A stretch of DNA of 64,000 nucleotides from Pseudoscleropodium purum (Eukaryota > Streptophyta > Bryopsida > Hypnales > Brachytheciaceae): the NCBI GenBank assembly GCA_963969395.1, contig OZ017800.1:10324479-10388478 (forward strand), given 5' to 3'. Shown one piece after another: positions 14,121-23,646 of this stretch. A program made the position numbers and the translations under genes. The stretch's first letter is position 1, and every line of letters begins with the position of its first letter. A model generated the notes under the pieces. That model did not search any database. It had not been told where the DNA came from and saw only the letters and a program-made list of their open reading frames with translations.

Positions 14121-14910
14121 TAATATATCCTTAAAATTTGGTATGCATTCCTTATATTTGAGATTTTAGTTCTACAATATCATTGCGCTATAATCATTCA
14201 ATTGGACATGACAAGGCCAACCACAAGAAATGAGCCAAGATCACGAGAATGTAATAGAAATGCGGACTCAACCAAGAAGTGAATGGGCTTGAAATCCTAG
14301 TGAATCTAGAATGATTTTGAACGTGCCTTGTCGCTTGATATACAATAAACAACCCCATATGGGCAAAATTGTAATGTTGGTACACATTCAAGTTCTGAAA
14401 TATAGACCACTATTATAATTTTGTCCACAATGGGTTTGCATCCATTTTGTCTATAATAGGATAGTTTACTTTATATAGAATGAGGCACAATGGAGGAAGA
14501 AAAGTAGAATTGGCTGCTCACATTCCGAATCAGGTTGCTTGGGGTGGCAATGCTTTCAATAATGTAGGACATTAAATCCTCCATTTGAAGTGGGGCCAAT
14601 ACGGTAGTTTTGGGTTCTCCAAAAATAAAAGTATAAAAAAGCCCCCTATTTAGAGTTGTGCGTAGGATACACTCTAAACCTCTACTAACTAATTTGGGGT
14701 CTTTGATTGCAAATATGAATTCAAAATTTGCAAAATAAATTCCCGTGTTTCACTTGGGGTAAATCCAGCCTGTTGGGCCCACTTTAAATGGAGGACTTAA
14801 GGTCTTGCCTCAATGATAGCATTCAAATAGTCAACAAAAATGGTCCAAAATAATCCTAGGAGAGCTAGCCCATTTCCAACAACTTAAGCAATTATGGACA
14901 TGTAGAGTGC
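13937..14910 (+). repeat. Left arm of large inverted repeat
   Basis: About 970 bp that reappear, nearly identical and reverse-complemented, at 15895-16866. Both arms carry the same 65-codon open frame (14194-14391 minus, 16414-16611 plus) with one visible residue difference, and the same 245-bp MITE. Homology stops outside 13937 and inside 14910. Confidence 0.92.
14564..14808. mobile_element. MULE-type MITE inside left arm
   Basis: A 245-bp non-coding element. Its termini start GTAGGACATTAAATCCTCC at the left and, inverted, GCAAGACCTTAAGTCCTCC at the right. It is flanked by TTCAATAAT and CTCAATGAT, a 9-bp target duplication with 7 of 9 matches. Its interior (AATTTGGGGTCTxTxATTGC, AAATATGAATTCA) matches the perfect element at 20226-20494, so both belong to one family. 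Confidence 0.75.
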
Positions 14911-15894
14911 CATGTCATTGTGTCACGTCAAGTTTTTATTTTTTTATTTTTAAAAAATGATTTTTATTTTTTTGTACTTGCACTGTGAGGTGCCGAAAAA
15001 TGAAACCTTAACAGCCCTTCCAAGGGGTCAGAATTTTCCTCATGTCAAATACTCGTAAGATTATTGGACCTGACTGTACATAGCATAGAATGTAATTGAT
15101 TTGAGAGCATGGGGGCACTTCCTTGTGAACCTACATGGGGGCAATATTATTAATGCACGTGGCACCTGGACGGGTGAATCTGATATTTGTTTTGGTCATT
15201 TGTAGGGAAGTACTAACTGACATGGAACAAGGACATATTACAAACTTATGACGCCCACGTGGCCATGGGATGATCGGGACCCCAGAACTCTAGCGACCAC
15301 CCAGCTGGATGGTCAGGTGATCACTGACTCAGACCCTAGCAAGTTAATCATAGAAGGCATTTCTGCCGTAGCCAAGTTAGGAGGACCTATAGAATGTTTG
15401 TACTCCACACCAAAGGCTGGGTTGGCTGAATTTCTTTTAACAAAGTGTGTTCAGGAAACACACTGCAAGGGTTTTTCTGTCAAAAAGAGAGGCTGATTTC
15501 ACACAAGGTTAAGAACTTGCTGCCACCAGGTATCAAACCCGCAACCACAGTTTGGGTATCTCACCACCATCACCCAGTATTTTATAGGAGCCAACCCATT
15601 TCTGATCATTCAGCCTATAGGCTGCTCCATTTTTGTGAAGTCGTGGCATGGTTTTCAAAGTAGTTGTGGCGCACAATGATTGGTTGTGAGGCCCTCAATA
15701 CTGCAATCAGCCTTTGGTTGATTTGCAACGTGATTGGAAATAGAAAAGTCTACATGACTAATATAGGTTGTATAGTACAATTTGGCTAAAAAATTTATAA
15801 TAATTATATTTTGAGTTAAATTTTTTTGGAAAATTATGTAATCCTTCTTAACTCTATTTCTATATAAGAAAAAAAAATTGCACTCAAGAAATTT
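14911..15894. other. Spacer of the large inverted repeat
   Basis: This roughly 980-bp spacer separates the two arms. Its middle (about 15240-15660) is GC-richer and holds an 82-codon plus-strand frame from an ATG at 15248 that I do not recognise. It also has the phrase GGTATCAAACCCGCAACC, which looks like retrotransposon or repeat remnants. No transposase motif is apparent. Confidence 0.5.
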
Positions 15895-16866
15895 GCACTC
15901 CACATGTCCATAATTGCTTAAGTCGTTGGAAATGGGCTAGCTCTCCTAGGATTATTTTGGACCATTTTTGTTGACTATTTGAATGCTATCATTGAGGCAA
16001 GACCTTAAGTCCTCCATTTAAAGTGGGCCCAACAGGCTGGATTTACCCCAAGTGAAACACGGGAATTTATTTTGCAAATTTTGAATTCATATTTGCAATC
16101 AAAGACCCCAAATTAGTTAGTAGAGGTTTAGAGTGTATCCTACGCACAACTCTAAATAGGGGGCTTTTTTATACTTTTATTTTTGGAGAACCCAAAACTA
16201 CCGTATTGGCCCCACTTCAAATGGAGGATTTAATGTCCTACATTATTGAAAGCATTGCCACCCCAAGCAACCTGATTCGGAATGTGAGCGGCCAATTCTA
16301 CTTTTCTTCCTCCATTGTGCCTCATTCTATATAAAGTAAACTATCCCATTATAGACAAAATGGATGCAAACCCATTGTGGACAAAATTATAATAGTGGTC
16401 TATATTTCAGAACTTGAATGTGTACCAACATTACAATTTTGCCCATATGGGGTTGTTTATTGTATATCAAGCGACAAGGCACATTCAAAATCATTCTAGA
16501 TTCACTAGGATTTCAAGCCCATTCACTTCTTGGTTGAGTCCGCATTTCTATTACATTCTCGTGATCTTGGCTCATTTCTTGTGGTTGGCCTTGTCATGTC
16601 CAATTGAATGATTATAGCGCAATGATATTGTAGAACTAAAATCTCAAATATAAGGAATGCATACCAAATTTTAAGGATATATTAATTTAACCCCTAAAGT
16701 CCCATTGTCCCCTTGGGGGACAAATTAGATTTCAGGCAAGTTCTTGTGACCTCAAATTTTGGTGAATTTTTTTGAAACTTTCCCATAAGATAGAAAAACT
16801 GATTAGCTATGTGAGAATATAATTTTTTTTTTAAAAATTGGTGCCCAAGAGTAAAAGTTACACCAC
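15895..16866 (-). repeat. Right arm of large inverted repeat
   Basis: Near-identical reverse complement of 13937-14910, with scattered substitutions only. Homology ends at about 16866 (CACCAC, pairing with GTGGTG at 13937). The arm contains the truncated end of a 0.9-kb family element (TTTAACCCCTAAAGTCCCA near 16687). Confidence 0.92.
15997..16241. mobile_element. MULE-type MITE inside right arm
   Basis: The mirror copy of the 245-bp MITE at 14564-14808, with the same ends and the same decayed flanking duplication. Its presence in both arms shows that it inserted before the arm was duplicated. Confidence 0.75.
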
Positions 16867-17611
16867 ACTATTGTCCAAAATAAAAAAATTCACAAGACGA
16901 CATGGATATTGGACCATTTTAGATATACACACCTTATATTCTATGCACCTTCAACTAAGTTTCAATCCCTTGCAATGATGTGGATATCCCCATAGCGGCA
17001 CTTTCTGCTACTATGTCTAGTTGTTATTATTATTAGACTATTCAAATTTTCATTGACTTTCTTGTTGGCAAGTGGAAGAAAGATTCCAACACACCAAACA
17101 ACATGACATTGGATTTCTTCTGCAAAAGTTATGAAGCATGTCCAATCTTTTTGGATAGATCAATTCTAAAATTGTTTAATTCTTCCACATACCTACATAT
17201 TGTTTGTGGAGATGTACCCAGAGTGATGGCGATGGCGGGTTTTTTTTGTTTTTTTTGTTTTAAATAATGATGGCGGTTTTCGACAGGGTGCAATTTGAGG
17301 TTGCTACCCACCATAAATGGAAGGTGCTGGGTTCATCCAAATTTTTCCACTGCTGACAACTGTGGGGTTCCCAGCAACAAGGTGGTCACTCTCAACCTGA
17401 AGAATCACATGTAAGTTTAAGCATTCCTTAAGCTTACTATGGGCTACTGTTACAAATTAAAACCCAAATGAACCCACTGAAGAAAAAATCAAAAATCAAA
17501 AATCGCAGAGCCCCAGTTTGTTTTTTTACCCAAACCCACTCAAGGAAGTAACCCTACATGAAAGTCGCAAACTCAGAAATAATTAAGTCATTTTTTAATG
17601 AAAAAGAAGAA

Positions 17612-17795
17612 GTGCCACATGTCATTTTGTGATTGGTGTGAGGTGACATGGCCCCTTCAAAATCAGACATAGAAATTCAATTTCAACTCTTGAGTGCCAC
17701 GTGTCATTTTGTAATTGGTGTGAAGTGACATGGACCCCTGAAATGTAACATGTGTTAACATGGAAATTCAATTTTGACTCCTGAGTGTTAAATCA
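17612..17795 (+). repeat. 82-bp tandem duplication
   Basis: Two diverged head-to-tail units start at 17612 and 17694. Each begins GTGCCACxTGTCATTTTGT and contains GGTGTGAxGTGACATGG and GAAATTCAATTTxxACT. They are non-coding. Confidence 0.85.
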
Positions 17796-18286
17796 GACCT
17801 TCACATATGACAATTTAAGTGGAGTTTATTTTTTCTTTATTTTTTCTTTCTTTCTTTCCATCGTTGTCGTTGTCAACATTGGCAGGGATGGACTGAATAT
17901 TTCCCCCACTCCATCCATGCCAATGAAATGAACGACAGAATGAGACCGCGAGTACATGACCTTTGCTTGTGATGGGGAGTTGGGGACAAATTAAAGTGAC
18001 AGAGTTCCTTTGAAACCAACAAATATCCCACACAGGGAGGGGTTAAGCTAACACCAGCCATCCATCTTGGCAAAAAGCTTTTTTGTTTTTTTAACACCAA
18101 AAAGCCATTCAAAGGAACAAAACCGTAAGTTTGAGTTTTAAGTTAACTTACATCAAAGCCAAAGAGGATGGGCCGCCTCCATGTGGGAGAAATTTGTCAT
18201 CTTGCAGAAGAAGACTTCAAGTGAGTTAACTCATTGAGGAAGAGTCTCAAGCAGCATCTGGGCTTCTCATGATTTAATGGCAGCCC

Positions 18287-18565
18287 TTAGATGGAATTTG
18301 AGACCTCCAAGAGACTGTGAGTTATCCAACCCTGAGAATGTTGGGAACACAGTAAGCACTGCAGTCTGAAGTGGCCAAGAGAGTGCCACGTTATTGCCCA
18401 AAAAATAATTGAAATTTGTTTTTCAACTTTTTTTTGCATTCTAAGAATTAATTAAATTTTTTTTCTGGTACAACTGGTTGTACCGTTCACTGCGGGGGAA
18501 GACTAGGGGAACAACGACGAGAACAAGCTGAAAATGGGCTATTGGAGGCCTCAAATTTCATCTAA
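18287..18565 (+). mobile_element. MITE, TTAGATG family
   Basis: The 23-bp termini have two mismatches: TTAGATGGAATTTGAGACC at the left and, inverted, TTAGATGAAATTTGAGGCC at the right. A GTGAGTTATC block follows the left end. The element at 21601-21851 is the same family in the opposite orientation. It is non-coding, and no clear target-site duplication is seen. Confidence 0.6.
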
Positions 18566-19589
18566 TGAATGGGCCCAAATCTGCTTTTTATGGAGCATTT
18601 TTGAATACTTATTATGACAAGAGGGAAGGAAGGACAATTAATGATATTGTTGTTTTGTAGTTGAAATTTGACGAAATATTGGGGAAGAGAATAAAAGGAT
18701 ATTTTGTAGGGATGAAAAATACTCATGTGAATGGAAGAAATAGTTTTTTTTGATTGGGTGCCTTGATCAAAAGTTGTGTTGCCTTGAACTTTGGGGCAAG
18801 TATAGGTAGCATGCACATGACTCTTCCTATAATTTCAAAATTTGGTAGGTATGTAATATATGTGATACAAAATGTAGGTGTTTTAAAAAAAAATAACAAT
18901 GTGAAGTGTAAGAATCTCACCCTAGGAGGAATTATAGTATGCTAGCCTTATTGGACAAGGTTGGAAATTTTTTTTTCTTGTAACTTCAAATGTTTACAAT
19001 CTTTCAATTTGTATTGTCAAAATTTTTGAAAATTTTCACACACATTCCTATAGTAGTTTGGTAAAAAATTTTATGGTTAAATTTTGAAGATTTTTTTTCA
19101 TTGCCATGAAAAGTGGTAGTTTTTTAAAAATTTGCCAAAAAAGTGCCTTGGTCTTTTAGGATTTAAACAATTTTTTAAAGAATAAAAATTAAATTGTTTT
19201 GAATTGTTATTTTCCCTAGACCCTCAACTCAATTCTATACAATAAAAATTTAAAGCTCAAAACTCTATAGTGAAAAAATTAAAATAAAAAATGTTCAAAG
19301 TCAAAAATCTAGTCCCGCAATGTGCTAAAAAATTTGTTTTTTCTACTTTAAACGCATATATCTTGCAATTTGTGCAATCAAAAATTCTAAAAAAAATTTC
19401 ACACATTTTCATTAGTTAGGTGTAAGATCCTATGGATAGATGTGAAAAAAAATTGTGCTTTTTGTTTTTTACCTTTTTGCTACAGAAATGACAATTTTGA
19501 GTGTTTTTTGGTAGAAAAAAAGCCTTGGTCCTTTAGGGGTTAAATTTTGTATTTCATCATGTCCCCCAGCTAAGGTAGGAAGTCCATGA

Positions 19590-19815
19590 AGCGATCATCC
19601 AAGCACTGAAACTGAATTTCGGGGAAGTAAAACATCTTGAAATATTTTTCAGTAAATTTTCCTTGAAAGACAAGAGGAAGTGGCATTTAACCTAAGTTCT
19701 TTCATATTTTTTAGAGCTTTGTGGAATTAGTTATGAAATTTTGAAGTTAAAATCCATAGGGTTGTAAAAGCAACTACCTCCTAGGATGTACACCCTTTGT
19801 ACATTTTGATACATT
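19590..19815 (+). repeat. Dispersed direct repeat, copy 2
   Basis: Diverged copy of 155-390 in the same orientation. It directly follows a right end of the 0.9-kb inverted-repeat family (19545), so the two repeats may belong to a larger composite unit. Confidence 0.65.
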
Positions 19816-20216
19816 GAAAAAATCAAATTGTACCTCTGTGTCATGTTCCGTTCAAAATGTCTGGTCTGAATTCAAACCACCTATTATAATTTGGGTCTCC
19901 GATTGCAAATATGAATTCAGAATTTGCAAATTTTATCATATGTGGTAAATAAAAAATTTCAGTGTTTTCTTCAAGGGTAAAACATGGGGCAATAGAGGTG
20001 TCAATCCTCCCCGGCTGAGGAGAAACATGGTGCCTAAAATCAAAGGATGCAGGATGTCCTTGGGATGTGCACGTGGCGGTGGCAGCCTGATCCAGGCCCC
20101 TTACTAGGTTAGAATCTCCCCAACAAATATTTCAGAAGCCAATTGTAATAATAAAACTACCACAAGCTCTGACAAGTAAAGATAAAAAAACAAATAAATA
20201 AATAAAAAACCCAACA

Positions 20217-20503
20217 ATACACTCCGCAGGACGTTAAATCATGCCCAGGAAATGGGCCCTGCAGGGTAATTTGGGGGTTTATTGGGGGTTAAAGTTTTAA
20301 AAATCCCCCTATTTTGAGCCGTGTTTAGGTTATGTTCTACACATTCCCTTACTAATTTGGGGTCTCTAATTGCAAATATGAATTCAGAATTTGCAAAAAA
20401 AAATATTTGTGTGAAAAATAAAAAATTCCTGCGTTTCCCCCGGGGTAAATTCAGCCTCCTGGGCCCATTTCCTGGGCATGATTTAACGTCCTGCATACAC
20501 TCC
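20217..20503. mobile_element. Intact MULE-type MITE with 9-bp TSD
   Basis: The element spans 20226-20494 (269 bp). Its 34-bp terminal inverted repeats are perfect (20226-20259 and 20461-20494, outermost GCAGGACGTTAAATCATGCC). It is flanked on both sides by the exact 9-bp direct repeat ATACACTCC (20217-20225 and 20495-20503). A 9-bp duplication with long TIRs beginning with G is typical of Mutator-like elements. There is no coding capacity, so it needs a transposase from elsewhere. Perfect ends and flanks indicate a recent insertion. Confidence 0.93.
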
Positions 20504-21600
20504 TTGCTACAGTACTAACTTAGTTAATGATTTTTTTTACAAAATTTCAAAAAGAAGAAATCCTTCACTGCAACCAAGCCTAATTCTGGATTAGCTCTAA
20601 ACCAAGAAAAATTAAAATTAAATAATTTAGCAGCCTAATAATAAGCTGCCGGGTGGCCACTAAACCCACCTGACTAACTGAACAATAGTAATCGTACTCA
20701 TTCATCCAATTCTAACGACTTTCATCTCTCTGTCAAGGGTCACGAGACCAAAGATCTGACTGAAGGCAAAGTGGAGGTCACTAGTCACCAATGGTAAGTT
20801 ACCTTTTGGGGGACCTGGTGCAGTGAGTTTCTAGGCACCATTGATTCTCCATAATCAAACAAATATCAAACAAAATATCAGAACCAACTCAAAGCTGCCT
20901 ACCCAGGTTTTGGTGGCTTTAGTTGATTACTGTAGTTAATAAAAAGATCACATGTAGAAGCATTACTAACATTGATTTATTAATTAATGGAAAAATTAGT
21001 ATCACTACCAAATAAAATGTTGGAGTAAAGATTGGTATAATATAATAAGAACTATTCAATTTGGAATAATGTAAAATAATATGATTATAGTAAATTAGTG
21101 TCACATGCACTAATGAGGGGATATTAGTGTACTAAAACGGTGATTTTGAGGCATTGTAATATGAGAGCTTTATATTTGAAGACCACTTTAGTTTTTGCTA
21201 AGAAGAAATTCCTTTTCAAAAGTCATTGTAAATCAATTATTAGATTATTGAAGCCTTTACACCCAAATCAACATGACAAAGAATTAACAAAAAATCACTT
21301 GTAACATATTCTTCATTCAAATGGACGTTAGGATCAAATTCATTCCTTTGTCTTTCTAATCCCAAGACTTCCTAATTTGGATCATGATTGTGGATCACCA
21401 AGGGACAACACTTGAACTTGAAACCCGAAGTCTGCTTATCAAACATTGTAGTAGTGACAAAAATGAATTTTATTCACAAGGCTAATGTAAATCAATCAAC
21501 TCTATTCGTTGAAGGCCCCACAAACCCAAAATCCAAAAATGAAAAATGTAAATAAAAAACCACCTCAAACAAACTCTTCATTCTCAATCAACCTCATTCA

Positions 21601-21851
21601 TTAGAAGAAATTTGAGGGCACTGGAAGTCTGTTTTGGGTCTGTTCCCTACAGTGAGGGGAACAACCCACTGTCAGAATTTTTTTTTCAAATTTTTTTTCA
21701 AATCTCCAAATGCAAAAAAAAATTGAATTTTTTTGGGGGACAATGATGTGGCAGGGGCTCGACCATGTTAGGAGTCCAGTTTCGACACTACACCAGTCTT
21801 GTTCCCAACTTGATAACTCACAGGCTTTTGGAGCCCTCAAACTTCTTCTAA
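21601..21851 (-). mobile_element. MITE, TTAGATG family, second copy
   Basis: The termini are TTAGAAGAAATTTGAGGGC at the left and, inverted, TTAGAAGAAGTTTGAGGGC at the right. Read inward from the right end it shows the same CTGTGAGTTATC block as the copy at 18287. It lies about 600 bp upstream of the probable AGPase promoter. Confidence 0.6.
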
Positions 21852-22465
21852 TGCTTTCTCTCATCTTCTTCTTCTCCTTCACCCCAACTTTCCTAATTTT
21901 AGGTCACCACACAACAATTTCCACCACTCCATAAAACTAAAACAAAAGTGCAACCTTTGATTCCAAATCTCTCATTATTTGTTGCATTGGAATAAACTTG
22001 TGTGTCAAAAACCAAAACCAAAAACTCTCTCAGAGAGTCCTTTTTTTTTTCTTCTTCTGAGAGAGCATCAGTTGTCAAAGTACTCCAAAACCTAGAAATC
22101 ACGGCAACAACGCATCCAAACCACGAATTCATTCATTAACTTTACTGCCAGTTTCGCCAACGATGCTGCAGCCGCAAGCCAAGCTGGAGGGAGCAACAAC
22201 TGGGAGTCGTTTTGACCCAGGAACAAATGGACGATGCAGGAATTTCCAGAAAAATAATTTTTTTTTCCGAAAATACAGAATTGAAGCATTCGGACGGTAT
22301 AGAATTAATCCCATTTTTAAATAAGAATTACAGCCGGGGGTTGTAAAAATTGGAGGGTGGTCAGAGCAGCCTGGGTTTGTTGGGACCCCACTTTCTCTTT
22401 CCTTTCGTTCTTTCTTTCTCTAACTTGTGGCATTGCTGGTTGCCAAGAGTTGTTGCAAGTGTTTG

Positions 22466-22474
22466 TATTTATAG
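22466..22474 (+). promoter_or_regulatory. Probable TATA box of the AGPase gene
   Basis: TATTTATAG lies in a promoter-like position before a GAGA/CT-rich leader (22560-22575). Transcription would start near 22495-22510. A pyrimidine-rich stretch (22393-22420) precedes it. Assigned by position and motif only. Confidence 0.5.
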
Positions 22475-22769
22475 CACAGGGAATGGGAGCAACCAGGGTA
22501 TAACACAGACGAACTCCTCAATAGAGTTTCATAGAGATCCATAGAATACAGAACCAGATCGAGAGAGAGGGAGATGACACCAAGTTTGCAGTTGATAGAG
22601 ATCATCGTCATCTGATCGTCATTGCAGAGACTCTACAACATTAATTGTTGTTGCTGTTTTGGATTTGTTTTGTTTTGTTTTCAAGTTCTGGTCTGATCGA
22701 TCCATTGCTTGAGTTTTCCTGCAACAACAACAACCACAACGACGTTTCTGGTTTTCCGGTTCAAGCCAG

Positions 22770-23618
22770 GTGCGTGCTTTGGAACTGAAGACCTGTGTTT
22801 TGTGTTTTTGCAGCTTTTAGTGTTCAGCATTTTGTTCATAGAAATCATGGAGAGAAACGTGCCACTGGAGGATCGGAGATGAGTGTGTGCGACAGGTATT
22901 TGGGGTCCAACGTTTTGTCAATTGCTTGGAAACGTGTGTGTTTGTGTTTATGTTTATGTTTGTGTTGTGTTGGAAAGGGCGTTTTTTTTTTGTTGTGTTT
23001 ACCTGTTTTTTGAAGAGTTTGTTTGTACATTCCCTCCTCACATTGTGTGCGTTTGGTTTTACGGAATCATGCACGAGAGGATCAAAGGTGTTTGGAACGT
23101 TTTGGGGATCCATCGTTTGTCGATTGTATCGAAAACTGTGTGTGTTTGTGTAGGAAAGGTCGGTTCTTCTTTTTTTTTTTTCTATTTTTTGAGCGAGATT
23201 ATTTGTTTTTTCTGCTTCTCACATTGTGTACGTTCGGTTGTATGAAATCAAAAGAGGATCGTCGTTGAGAGTGTCAGAGAGAGCATTTCATTTTGCGGTC
23301 GAATTGCAGTCTCGGTTTTTGGTTTTGAGTGAAGAGCCATTGTTCGTTCGTTGCAGTAAGTCTCATCGTTTGGTTTCACGTAATTTGCATTAACTTGAAG
23401 ATCGGGTGGTGTAATCGAGTCTGTGGAATCACACCAGGCATTTGTAGTTACACCGTTCTGTACCCGTTTTCGCTCCTCTAACTGCGATCAGGGAAACAAA
23501 ACGAAAACAACAACAGTTGTGCTCTTTCTTTGTGCTTTTTTTGCGGTACCACTCCTATCTTTTTGCTTCTTCCGTCTCTCTGTTGATGACTGTTTTTTGA
23601 TGACTTTCTTTTGTGCAG
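22770..23618 (+). other. Probable 5'-UTR intron of the AGPase gene
   Basis: The leader exon would end CCAG|GTGCGTG at 22769. The acceptor TTTTGTGCAG is at 23618, 28 bases before the start codon. The interval is rich in T and TG runs (for example 22920-22975 and 23165-23215), as intron sequence often is. An alternative acceptor, TTTTTGCAG, lies near 22812. The many short frames in this interval are composition artefacts. Confidence 0.6.
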
Positions 23619-23646
23619 TGAGCAGATCTGAGGTTCTTTTCCCACC

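Larger units (their letters stand above)
16867..22440. other. Gene-free region upstream of the AGPase gene
   Basis: I can support no gene here. Contents: an 82-bp tandem duplication at 17612-17795, MITEs at 18287-18565, 20226-20494 and 21601-21851, right ends of the 0.9-kb inverted-repeat family near 19168 and 19545, and the second copy of the 155-390 repeat. A further degenerate relative of the 20226 MITE interior lies around 19895-20000 (TATGAATTCAGAATTTGCAA). Confidence 0.6.

Noticed and set aside
14194..16611. The 65-codon frame present in both foldback arms (MNVYQHYNFAHMGLF...)
   Set aside because: It is duplicated with the arm, matches no known protein and has no sign of selection; the repetition comes from the inverted repeat, not from a gene family.
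22795..23268. Several overlapping open frames of 60-120 codons on both strands before the AGPase start
   Set aside because: They come from TG- and T-rich simple sequence, lie in the probable 5'-UTR intron and resemble no protein.
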